Assembly (NCBI GenBank): GCA_027600665.1
Contig: JADGJL010000255.1
Coordinates: 1 to 28,800, forward strand
Reading direction: 5' to 3'
Length of the DNA: 28,800 nt
Source: Irineochytrium annulatum
Lineage: Eukaryota > Chytridiomycota > Chytridiomycetes > Chytridiales > Chytridiaceae
Positions within the stretch are counted from its first letter, which is position 1. Each line of letters starts with the position of its first letter. A program made the translations under genes and the position numbers. Shown one piece after another: positions 21,001 through 28,800 of the stretch. The notes beneath the pieces are model-generated. The model searched no databases, was not told the origin of the DNA, and saw only the letters and a program-made list of their open reading frames with translations.

Positions 21001-22098
21001 GCTCGTACTCGTCCTCGTTTCCGCCGCGCTCTGGGTCGGCGGCCGGATGCTCGTTGGCGGCTTTATTGAAAACCCGCAGAATCTTATCACGGTTGTCACG
21101 ACGCTGGCGATAACGGGGGTCAACGTCGCAAATATCGTGGCAGGGACGGGATTGGCTGCTTTAAACGGGTGCGGACGGTCGATGGGGAGGCTGAGAGGGT
21201 GCTTGGAGAGAGGTGCGGTGGTGAAAACCTCGGAGAAGAGCAGTGGGCCGATGTATATGGAGCAGATGGATGTTGATGCACGGGGAGTTACGTTTTCCTA
21301 CCCTTCGCGACCGGAGAAGGTCTTAAACGGATTCAGTTTAACGGTGGCGAAGGGTGCAAAAGTGGGTATTGTCGGATCCTCGGGATCAGGGTAAGAGTAG
21401 TCGATAGCAAAACAAGAGACTGACTTGGGTTGCATAGAAAATCCACCCTGATTAAGCTCTTACTTCGCTTCTACAATCCCTCATCTGGCGAGATCGTCGT
21501 CAATTCGCGCGAGCTCTCCCTGCATCCGATCGGACCACTTCGAGCGGCCATCGCCGTCGTTTCTCAGGAGACGGACTTGTTCAACCGGACTTTCGCGGAC
21601 AACATTGCGATGGGAAGCGCCGGTGGTAAATGCGAACGAATGGAGATCGTTGAGGCCGCGATCAAAGCGAAAGCCGATGATTTCATCCGGAAGTTTAAGA
21701 TGGGTTATGAAGAGTTTGTCGGCGAGAGGGTTAGCATTGCAACGCGCTTTTAGTGTTCTAATCAATGCCTTCACATTTAGGGTTCATTACTTTCGGGAGG
21801 CCAGCGGCAGCGGATAGCGATAGCACGGGCATGTCTACGGAGACCTCAACTTTTGCTACTCGATGAGTTTACGAGCGCGCTGGACGCTGACACCGAGAGT
21901 GAAATACTAGACACAGTCGATGCCGTTTTCAGCGGAGTAACAAGGATTGTTGTCGCGCATCGCTTAAACACCGTTCGTTCGGCGGATGTTATCGTTGTGA
22001 TGGATAAAGGCCAGGTGGCCGAAAGCGGGGACCATGATACCCTTATGGCACGGAGGGGCCGATATTATGAGATGGTAGTGGAAAGCGAACGGCGATAG
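18060..22098 (+). CDS. Full-length ABCB-type ABC exporter (P-glycoprotein/multidrug resistance family)
   Basis: ATP-driven membrane exporter, probably of hydrophobic compounds; the substrate is unknown. Eight exons join in frame: 18060-18342, 18384-18641, 18679-18987, 19031-19244, 19298-19801, 19843-21390, 21438-21729 and 21781-22098, giving about 1241 residues, normal for a TMD-NBD-TMD-NBD transporter. NBD1: Walker A GVSGSGKST (382-390), Q-loop FGLVAQDSPLLPGSL, signature LSGGQRQRIAIARAL, Walker B ILLLDEATS, H-loop ISHR. NBD2: Walker A GSSGSGKST (1034-1042), AVVSQETDLF, LSGGQRQRIAIARAC, LLLLDEFTSALD and VVAHRLNTV. Both catalytic glutamates are present, so both sites look active. The third intron (18988-19030) starts with GC rather than GT. 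The Walker A of NBD2 is split by an intron. The gene is divergent from SET9 and convergent with the complex I subunit. Confidence 0.97.
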
Positions 22099-22110
22099 GA
22101 TTTGTCTATG

Positions 22111-22116
22111 AATAAA
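22111..22116 (+). terminator. Candidate polyadenylation signal AATAAA for the ABC transporter
   Basis: AATAAA lies 13 nt after the TAG stop codon, implying a very short 3' UTR if it is used. Assignment is by position. Confidence 0.4.
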
Positions 22117-22347
22117 GTCAATGACCTCCTTTACTCAGGCGGGTCATACGATCGGATGTGAAGCAATAGGCTTGCATAGTGAAGTTGCGTGATAACAGTT
22201 TCGAGCTGATAGCCATATATAGCTGTTGTCCACACGGACCGCGGAATTATGATGAGTCCCCATTTCGTGTATGACAGGATATATATTCAGTCCAAAGCTC
22301 GAAAGCACAACGAAAAACACGGCTGGGCAGCAACTTCTTCCACATCA

Positions 22348-22677
22348 TTAATCATCGAACCCCTCCACCGGCACCCGCGGTCCTTGCGGCACTGAAAGTG
22401 AGGTTAATTTTCACGGAATTTACCCTGACCAAAATGCAAATACACAACAAACGAACTTGGGTAAGACTTCGGCGCATCAATTGGCCGCTTGTATCCCATC
22501 TCTCTGCTTATCGGGTATCCAACAACAAGAAGCAGCGGCCCTGGAAAACCGTGTTAAGACCAGAACCAAGGCAGATCCGCGAAACATACCACTGATCCCG
22601 AGCACGAACGACGAAAAGACGACGGGGTAATGGTACAGGTTGTACTTCAAGTAGGCATACGTCGTCCTCAACCCCAT
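22348..22677 (-). CDS. NDUFA3: Complex I accessory subunit, NUO9.5/NDUFA3 type
   Basis: Small single-pass accessory subunit of the membrane arm of mitochondrial NADH:ubiquinone oxidoreductase. Three exons join in frame: 22677-22590, 22540-22457 and 22391-22348, for only 71 residues; the fungal family is about 75-80. The order of features fits: a short basic/aromatic N-terminus (MGLRTTYAYLKYNLYHYPVV), one membrane segment (FSSFVLGISGPLLLVVGYPI), then a Tyr-Pro-rich tail (DAPKSYPMPQGPRVPVEGF) ending in two aspartates. The tail closely resembles the fungal 9.5 kDa subunit's YPVP-GPR motif. Introns are 49 and 65 nt. The gene is too short and too split to stand out as an ORF. It is convergent with the ABC gene and divergent from CFAP299, with 90 bp between the start codons. 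Confidence 0.82.
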
Positions 22678-22767
22678 CTTGGTGAATCGAGCAGCGAAGT
22701 GATGGAGCAGGTCTGTTAACTTTGACGCTCAAAGACTAAAAAGACTTCCCCTTGAACCGAGAGCGAC
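22678..22767. promoter_or_regulatory. Bidirectional promoter gap, complex I subunit / CFAP299
   Basis: The start codons of two divergent genes lie only 90 bp apart, so this short stretch should carry both promoters and 5' UTRs. It includes an A-rich block, ACTAAAAAGA, near 22734. Function is inferred from position. Confidence 0.4.
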
Positions 22768-23634
22768 ATGCCAGATGGGGGGGAAGAGCTGCCCAGCGGT
22801 TCGGGGGACAGCACCGTCACCGAGTTTGCTACTTACGAGGAATACCTTGACAGCCAGATCACCCCGTTGGATCTATACTACCTTGAGGTTCTTGTCGTTC
22901 CAACGGAAGGAAGCTAATGAAACGGCTGCATCAAGGACAAAGAACTTGCTCGACAGCTTGTCGAGCTCGGATATAGAGGCAGCGGTGAACCGCTGAAAAG
23001 GGAAGAGTTCGAGTCTCGGAAGAAGGCGGCCGAAAACTTCAGGCTGTCCAAACGGCTTGCGACGAAGGTTTTGACTTCGCAAGGAAAGGATCTGACCGGA
23101 TGTCCGTTCTTGATTGCGTTGGCGGAAAGGGAAGAGTCGAATCGGAGCGGAAAGCTGACGGTAACTTCGATATGAACGTGTGGCGCTTGTAACATATCAT
23201 AGTCCATCATCTTCATTCGGACTAGAAATGCGAAGGGCCAGGAGATTAGCGGATACATCGACTACGCCCACCGTTTGAAGACAGAAAATTTCGAGCCTTA
23301 CTTCAGCCGCACAAAGGCGTTGACGCCCCGGCCCTCTGACATGAGCTTTTACAACTGGGAGACGCAGACCAGCACGAGCAACGCGACGCCAAACTTCCAA
23401 GTCATCGCAGAGTACGAAAATGGTTTGCTGTTTAAGAACAAGCGGGATCGAAAGATCATTAATGTGGATCCGAAAGTAAGCAGCTCCTCTCGTAAATCGA
23501 TTGCTTTTCGAATAATTTCACTGATGCGATTTTAGGAAGCGAAACCGGGAGATAACACGACAAGGATCCAGATTGCGACAACGGAGCACATTCAAGTCGT
23601 GATTTACGATCATTTGACACGACGAAAAGCGTAG
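22768..23634 (+). CDS. CFAP299: Cilia- and flagella-associated protein 299 (CFAP299/C4orf22 family)
   Basis: Conserved protein of ciliated eukaryotes linked to flagella and sperm formation; molecular role poorly known. Four exons join in frame: 22768-22887, 22936-23160, 23203-23475 and 23536-23634, for 238 residues, about the family length. The match is strong along its length: [123 protein letters not shown] and VQVVIYDH-type ending [15 protein letters not shown]. The phase-0 introns (48, 42 and 60 nt) all restore conserved motifs, which supports the splicing rules used elsewhere here. Its presence argues that the organism makes a flagellum at some stage. It is convergent with the securin gene. 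Confidence 0.95.
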
Positions 23635-23695
23635 AACGTAAAATCAGCACATTAGTCATCATGCACATGTAAATAACGCAAGGGTCGTCTTTATA

Positions 23696-23701
23696 TTTAT
23701 T
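23696..23701 (-). terminator. Candidate polyadenylation signal for the securin gene
   Basis: The minus strand reads AATAAA here, 182 nt downstream of the securin stop codon. Assignment is by position only. Confidence 0.3.
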
Positions 23702-23708
23702 TTCGAAC

Positions 23709-23738
23709 GTCTCTCATGGTCTCTCAAGGTCTCTCAAG
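23709..23738. repeat. Three tandem 10-bp units
   Basis: GTCTCTCATG followed by two copies of GTCTCTCAAG, directly adjacent, in the gap between the convergent CFAP299 and securin 3' ends. It is a very small tandem repeat of unknown significance. Confidence 0.7.
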
Positions 23739-23882
23739 TGTATGGGTCGGGTTAAAACTAAAAACACGCAATGAAGTAGTGATAACGAATACATGGATAA
23801 GTTAAAAAACAGTTGTACGACTTCCGGCAAAAGAATGCTAACTCGTAAGACGTCACAAAAAGAGAAGCGAAAGGCGTGTTTT

Positions 23883-25050
23883 CTAAAACATGATCGGGTC
23901 CGTCAACGGAAATTCGGGCATATTGACAGTGAAGCACTCGAAATCCTCCGGAAAGTAATCTGCTTCTTCGTAAGCTTCCTCATACGTCTCGAGAACGTAC
24001 CTGGCTGTGTGAAAATGACCTCGTCGAGCATAAAATCACTCTCGTCCCGGATAAGGCTTTGCTTAGCTCTCTCAACCAAAGCATAATCGACAGGAATGGC
24101 CCTCATGGCATCGCGAAAGGCATCGTAGTTGAAATTTGGGTAGTCTCCTACACAGCGGAGGCCATTGTGGGTCAACAGAAACTACATGACGTCGCCCGTA
24201 ACCAAAGCAAAGCTCACCGAATGCAAGCGACGGCAGAGGCTCCACCGGTGGCGGCACGTACTCGATAGGCCCTTCATCCTCATCCTCCTCCTCCAACAAA
24301 ACGCTCGAAGCCGCTATGGCTGCCTCTGCTGCCGGCTGCTGCGTCTTCAGCCTCGAGTTCGCTGACATAGACTTGGCCGACAGCGACGACCGCGACCCCG
24401 TCGAGCTCTTCTTCCCCGTCGACTTGGGCCTGATTTTCACCTCGGGCACATCCTCTGCCGGCTCCACCTTCCTCGGTTCTTCCAGCGGCTGCACTTGCAC
24501 CTCCTTCAGGGGCTGGCGCGACTTTGTCGATTTCGTCGGGTTTGGAGGCGTCGTCGTCGCCTTCTTTGACGCCGACGTGACGGTGGGTTTGCGGACGTTG
24601 GTTTTCCCGGCTGCTGTGGCGGCGACCGCGGTAGGCTTGGCGGTGCCAACCGTCGGCTTCTGCGACGCCACCAACGGGCCGACGCCGTTGCCTCGGATCG
24701 GAGTCTCGTTCGTGATGTCCCTCAGGAAAGTGGCTTTAAAGAGTGTCCCCGGTTTCTCCTTGGCAGCGAGACGGGCGGCTGGAAGTCAATTGCACGGGAT
24801 CAGGATTTGTGTAAGCTCCCCCGCACGATCACAGCGCCAGTATGGGAGGAATACCAGTGCGTTGTTGCGGTGATGATCGTCATAATGGAAGAAAACGAAG
24901 ATCAGGAGGAGACGTACCCATGGGCTTCACCCCCGTCGCGGCCCCTACGCCTCCGAAAGGGGTCTTGGTGGATGCGCCATTCTTCGCTCTGGCGATGGGC
25001 GTGTTCTCCTTCGCGTGGTTGATGTGCTGCTGTTGGACTGCTCGAATCAT
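23883..25050 (-). CDS. Probable securin (separase inhibitor)
   Basis: Securins hold separase inactive until APC/C destroys them at anaphase. Four exons join in frame: 25050-24918, 24778-24218, 24147-24001 and 23959-23883, giving about 305 residues. A KEN box sits at 14-16 (HAKENTPIARAK), followed by KTPFGG and, at 60-71, ATFLRDITNETP, like the tandem TP motifs in fungal cell-cycle substrates. The middle is basic and Ser/Thr/Pro/Lys-rich, with a minimal RxxL in SRSSLSAKS. At 213-224, EGPIEYVPPPVE closely resembles the IEYMPPPV separase-binding motif I recall from fission yeast Cut2. The C-terminus (DYFPEDFECFTVNMPEF, then PLTDPIMF) resembles the FFP/DFESFDLPE/PL end of vertebrate securin. Securins are poorly conserved, so the identity rests on motif order. 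The first intron (139 nt) is the longest in this gene. Alternative upstream starts exist. Confidence 0.7.
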
Positions 25051-25677
25051 CAGTTTGTTGAAATTGCAGGCGGACGTTTGACAATCGGACTCGGTGGTCA
25101 GAACCGGAGATTCTCCGCGTATCCCCCGAAGCCGAGGTTGGCTTCGATTTCTCATTCTGTGTGCAAGCGCAGAGCCATTGCTAGCAATGCAAAAATACTG
25201 TGCAAAAGAACTAAGCTGCAACAGGCGACGTTTCCGCAAGCATGCAATACGATGAGGGAGCAGAAACCTCTACCATGACTGGTGGTCTTCGGCCTTTCCT
25301 CTTGCACCTTCCAGCTGCCCTAGCGGGCGACCTGGGTGGTGCCACCGCAGGTCTCGTGATTGTGGCGGAGGCTACGACAGTAGTTGAGGTAATCAACCAT
25401 CCTGAGCTGGCGGACTTCAGTGTTAATAGAGGTATGTTCATGCACCCTGAGGTCCCATCAGTGGAATCGTGTCGAACAAAAAAGCAATAAGGACGAGAAA
25501 GTTCAACTCTGATGAACGAGGAGCAGCGATGAAAGTCGTGTACCAAAGATCCCGATCTGAAGCGCAACAGGCGTTGCGGTGCGGACAGATCGGCGGCAAG
25601 AACCCGCGCTGGTGCAGTGCTAGCGCTACTGCTCGTTTGTGCTATTAAAGTAGTCTCGTCCGCCTGGATATAGCTTC
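25051..25677. other. Intergenic region between divergent genes
   Basis: These 627 bp separate the securin and J-protein start codons. Frames on both strands (for example 25242-25490 plus and 25567-25211 minus) overlap each other and show no recognisable content. Promoters of both flanking genes are expected; untranslated 5' exons are possible. Confidence 0.5.
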
Positions 25678-26814
25678 ATGGTGATCGAGAATGATAGTCG
25701 TTTGGTCGATCTCCGCCTGACCGAGTTTGTCATGATCAGTGAGCGCCTGTTCGTATTCCCCCTCAGACCAATCTCGTCATTGCCCGCAGTGGTTGCGACT
25801 TTACCGGTGCCATGCCGTCCGCTAGCATGCTCACGGCGGCAGCACAGCAGAAAACTGGCCACGGCCTCGTCGTCATCCTCTGAACGTTTTTGCCCTGTAA
25901 GCACTCTGCCATTGAACTCGTGATCAGCGCGTTGTTCCCTTCCACGTGCTCTGCTTCCCAAAGCTTACCTGCCCCTTTCCTTTTTGACCGTACGGCGACC
26001 CCGATGTAACTTCACCTTTGGCACCCATCCTGTAGTACGCCACCCTCGGCGTCTCCAACTCCGCGACGACAAAGGAGATCAAGCGCGCCTACAAGGACAA
26101 GGTCCTCCAGCACCACCCGGACCGGCTCCCGCTGACAGCCTCGGCCAGGGAGAAGGAGGATGTGACGCGTCGCTTTAGGCGCATCGTGACGTCATGGGAG
26201 ATCCTGTCGGACGCGAAGAGGAGAAAATCGCTTGACGCGAGCCCGGGGGCCACCGTGTCTGAGAACTCAACGTCGGCGTCGCGTGGGGGCGGTACTGCGT
26301 ACGGGCCGGCCACGGGCTATGGCAGTGGGTACAAGACAGTGTACAGGACCAACATGCATTACACGTACGATTTTGACGAAATGTACAGAGGACCGATGGT
26401 GCGTAAGGGTTTTATTTGGTTATCATCTAGGAACATCCCCCTCTATTGTGACAGCTCATACTGATTTTAATTATTACTTTGTTAACGTAGAACACGGGGC
26501 CTTTATACATGCGCAACGGCACGCTGGCGCTGTTGATTATCGCGGGAACGGCCTTGGTCACTTTCATCATTTTTGGACTAGTGACCGCCCGCCTTGATAA
26601 ACTCCACCGAGACCTCGATGACCAAGACGAGAGGCTTAGAGCGTTTTATGAGGATAGAAAACGTCGCGCCATTGATCGCGGCCCCATGGAGAGCATGCGC
26701 GTAATTCGCGAGAGGGCGATGGCAGAGGACGTGGATCGGCGGGATCGATTGCTGAGCGATGGCTCGCACGAGACGGCTTCGCGCCAAGAAACGCCAGCGG
26801 CTTCAACGAGATAG
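25678..26814 (+). CDS. Mitochondrial J-domain (DnaJ-like) protein with a membrane segment
   Basis: J-domain cochaperone that would stimulate an Hsp70. Three exons join in frame: 25678-25896, 26036-26398 and 26491-26814, giving about 301 residues. The N-terminus is rich in Arg/Ser without acidic residues just before the J domain (CSRRQHSRKLATASSSSSER), as in a mitochondrial presequence. The J domain starts at residue 74 (YATLGVSNSATTKEIKRAYK), with the HPD triad at 100-102 in LQHHPDRLP and a helix IVTSWEILSDAKRRKSLD. A Gly/Tyr-rich spacer, then one membrane span at about 205-225 (LALLIIAGTALVTFIIFGLV) and a charged helical tail follow. The order resembles DNAJC30-like mitochondrial J proteins. 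A later start at 25732 (MISERLFVF) is equally possible. The first exon is the least certain part; the J domain is clear. Confidence 0.83.
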
Positions 26815-27077
26815 TAGTTGATCTTATTCTCGAGCTGTGCATCCGCTGCGGCGATATCTCAAGCATATATTTATTACACTTCCTCCGCAAGACAAGCTAG
26901 CATGCCCACCTGATTTCCAGCGTTGATGCTAATCCAGGAGACAGGAAAAGCGGACGATATACATCCGTTGGCGATGGAATACCAATTAGTCCAACATCGC
27001 CACCACACGCCAACAACTTGACCACGTTGGGTGGTCAAAAGAGTCGTTGAGGCTTCTTCCATCCCATCATAGCTACC
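26815..27077. other. Intergenic, J protein to SQS1-like gene
   Basis: This 263-bp gap between two plus-strand genes contains the 3' UTR of the J-protein gene (a TATATTTATTAC stretch near 26866) and the promoter of the SQS1-like gene. No other feature was seen. Confidence 0.5.
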
Positions 27078-28800
27078 ATGGGCGCCGACGCACCGATGAC
27101 ATTCGAAGGCGCTCTCTTCGTCCTCGACCGCACGCCCTCTGCCCCGACCAACATCCCCTCGACGGCCCGAAGCTCGGCCGCTACCCTCCTTGGGGAGCGC
27201 TCCTCCCCCTCTTTCGGTATTGATCGCCCGAGGGCGGACAAGCTCGGCCCCGCCGGCGTGTCATATACGGGCTCTCCGCGGAGCAACGTCCCGGCTTTCG
27301 TCCATGGCGCACGCGGCAGCACACCACCCGTGCCGCCTGATGGCGAGTTTATACTGCTCGGCGGTGGCGTGAAGCGGGGCAGCTCGGGACAAAGTCGACG
27401 ATCAGGCGGGGGTAGGCAGCAACGGGGCGGCAGGAGCAATGGTAGCAGCAACGACAGGGGCGGCAGCGGTGGCGGTGGAGGCGGAGGTGGCGGAGGCGCC
27501 AAGCGGCGACGCAAGGATAAGGGACGCCGGCGGGGTGCTAACTACGGCGTGAATGATAACCAGGGACTCGCGCCGCATTTGCGTCGGCGGCCGCCGGTAC
27601 AGAGGGAGGATGATGCGGACATGGACGCGATGTTGGATTATCTCGAGAACGCGAGCCTGGGCGCGAGCGATGAGGACACGGGGATGGATGACGGGGAGTT
27701 GCAGGCGGGTGTTGCGGAGATGCGGAAGGAGGCGAGGAAGGTGCCTATTCGGAGCCTTAGGGATGTGGATTTGGCCAAGTGGATGAGAGGCGGGAGCGTG
27801 ACGGTGCTGGAGGAGATGTCTCTCGACCTGCCGGATGATGATGAGATTGATCAGTCGGACGATAATGACGTGGACGAGGAGGCGGCGGACGATGCAGATG
27901 ATGACAGCGATGAGGACGACGATGATGATCAGCTTACGGCGCGGGAAGAGCGCGCGATTGAGATGGAGCTGATGGGCCTTAGTCTTGACGGCGGCGACGC
28001 GTCTTTGGAGGCACGGGACGTGGCTGCGATGTTAGACGCGCTGTCGTCAGACTCGGATGATCCCGATGCCGCGTTACTGCCAGCTGGAATGCTGGGGGAC
28101 CGCGGGTCGGCGAAGCGGGCAGCCATCATGGCCGGCCTCCTGCTTGATGTGCGTGGGGCCGGCGCTCACCCGGTCCATACACCCAAGGGAAGGGGTGGCA
28201 AAAAGAGGCGGGGCGGTGGCAGCGGCGGCGGACGAGGGAGCGGCCGTGCCGCGCGGCGAGGCGCTAGACCGATGGAGGGCATTGAGTTCGTGTCTTCCGC
28301 GGGTATGGGCGAGTTAACGTCTTCAGCCACAGACGACGACGAGGCCGCAGAGGCGTCGGCTGCTGCTGCTGGCGACGAGGAAGATGAGAGCGAGGAGGAG
28401 GACAACGACCCCTTCCCGACTTCCAAGTCCGGCCTTCGGAAATTGGCACGCGCACAACGCCGTAAACGCCGCCTCTCGGATCGGGATGAGCGCAAACGGC
28501 TCAAGGCGGAGCAGGACCTTCTTCAATCTGTGCTACGGTCACTCCCTCCGCGCGCCAGCCCCTCGTCACCGGCGCCGCAAGTGCCTTCGGAGCTTCTCCC
28601 GCATTTGGACCGTCTCAACGCCCAGCTCCGCGATTTTGCCAGCGACTCGGATTTGGGCGCGACGTCCCTCCTCCCTCCCATGCCATCGGCGCTCCGCCGT
28701 CTCGCGAGGGCCATGTGCGCGCGGTACGGCATCGGGACCAAGTGCCGCGGTGCAGGCGAGAGGAAGTTGACCGTGCTCGTCAGGCGGGGTGGGACGAGGG
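27078..28800 (+). CDS. SQS1: SQS1-like R3H (expected G-patch) splicing factor, 5' part
   Basis: Sqs1/Pfa1-type proteins carry an R3H nucleic-acid-binding domain and a C-terminal G-patch that activates the DEAH helicase Prp43 in splicing and ribosome biogenesis. A single open frame runs from ATG 27078 (context CTACCATGG, a strong start) to the window edge: 574 complete codons, no stop, no intron needed. Order: FEGALFVLDRTP near the N-terminus, PDGEFILLGGG, a Gly-rich linker with KRRRKDKGRR, DADMDAMLDYLENA, IRSLRDVDLAKWMRGG, a long Asp/Glu run, GMEGIEFV-like MEGIEFVSSAGMG, a basic stretch RKLARAQRRKRRLSDR, then LPPMPSALRRLARAMCARYG and GTKCRGAGERKLTVLVRR, the R3H domain. The G-patch, if present, lies beyond 28800. 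Gene symbol is by architecture, so moderately sure. Confidence 0.82.
   Translation, partial: MGADAPMTFEGALFVLDRTPSAPTNIPSTARSSAATLLGERSSPSFGIDRPRADKLGPAGVSYTGSPRSNVPAFVHGARGSTPPVPPDGEFILLGGGVKRGSSGQSRRSGGGRQQRGGRSNGSSNDRGGSGGGGGGGGGGAKRRRKDKGRRRGANYGVNDNQGLAPHLRRRPPVQREDDADMDAMLDYLENASLGASDEDTGMDDGELQAGVAEMRKEARKVPIRSLRDVDLAKWMRGGSVTVLEEMSLDLPDDDEIDQSDDNDVDEEAADDADDDSDEDDDDDQLTAREERAIEMELMGLSLDGGDASLEARDVAAMLDALSSDSDDPDAALLPAGMLGDRGSAKRAAIMAGLLLDVRGAGAHPVHTPKGRGGKKRRGGGSGGGRGSGRAARRGARPMEGIEFVSSAGMGELTSSATDDDEAAEASAAAAGDEEDESEEEDNDPFPTSKSGLRKLARAQRRKRRLSDRDERKRLKAEQDLLQSVLRSLPPRASPSSPAPQVPSELLPHLDRLNAQLRDFASDSDLGATSLLPPMPSALRRLARAMCARYGIGTKCRGAGERKLTVLVRRGGTR

Noticed and set aside
10128..22098. 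Secondary-metabolite gene cluster (AKR, two PhzF proteins, ABC exporter)
   Set aside because: No polyketide synthase, NRPS, terpene synthase or cluster regulator is present, the 3.3-kb SET9 gene interrupts the set, and all the families are common as stand-alone genes.
25211..25567. Overlapping ORFs on both strands between securin and the J protein
   Set aside because: Neither shows domain-like content or continues through plausible splice sites.
27035..27514. Minus-strand ORF rich in proline and leucine
   Set aside because: Mirror of the Gly-codon-rich linker in the SQS1-like gene, which has a strong start context and a recognisable R3H domain downstream.

Overview
This window is eukaryotic nuclear DNA from a flagellated (zoosporic) fungus, most probably a chytrid-type lineage. 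Coding regions are split by dozens of short introns, mostly about 37-70 nt, with GT..AG ends and often a ctaac/ctgac-like branch site just before the acceptor. Genes are compact and lie on both strands. The gene set mixes fungal-style proteins (a Set9-type H4K20 methyltransferase, a short complex I subunit resembling fungal NUO9.5, an Imp2-type mitochondrial peptidase) with CFAP299, a cilium/flagellum protein absent from fungi that have lost the flagellum. I see no bacterial operon, CRISPR array, rRNA, tRNA or intact transposon. Exon models were assembled by hand from reading frame, splice sites and family knowledge; no alignment was run.

Layout. 1-769 (-): 5' part of VTA1 (ESCRT-III/Vps4 regulator). 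921-4102 (-): a long acidic low-complexity protein I do not recognise, possibly with an extra 5' exon up to 4484. 4726-5101 (+): a weak small two-exon gene. 5477-7048 (+): F-box/ankyrin-like protein. 7352-7954 (-): mitochondrial inner membrane peptidase Imp2. 8398-9650 (-): Swc5/BCNT chromatin-remodelling subunit. 10128-11299 (-): aldo/keto reductase. 11300-12217: no convincing gene. 12218-13235 (-) and 13394-14421 (+): head-to-head pair of PhzF-family paralogues, the second with a frame problem. 14651-17962 (-): 12-exon Set9/SUV420-type methyltransferase extended by a PWWP-like and a tudor/chromo-barrel-like module. 18060-22098 (+): full-length ABCB-type ABC transporter with one GC-AG intron. 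22348-22677 (-): complex I 9.5 kDa subunit. 22768-23634 (+): CFAP299. 23883-25050 (-): a probable securin. 25678-26814 (+): mitochondrial J-domain protein with a membrane anchor. 27078-28800 (+): 5' part of an SQS1-like R3H (expected G-patch) splicing factor, cut by the window end.

The genes are mostly unrelated housekeeping functions: endosomal sorting, chromatin (Swc5, Set9), mitochondria (Imp2, complex I, J protein), cell cycle (securin), flagellum (CFAP299), splicing (SQS1) and small-molecule metabolism (AKR, two PhzF proteins, ABC exporter). AKR, the PhzF pair and the ABC transporter lie near each other but are separated by Set9, and no core biosynthetic enzyme is present, so I do not call a secondary-metabolite cluster. 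Several neighbours are divergent with under 160 bp between start codons (PhzF pair, Set9/ABC, complex I subunit/CFAP299).
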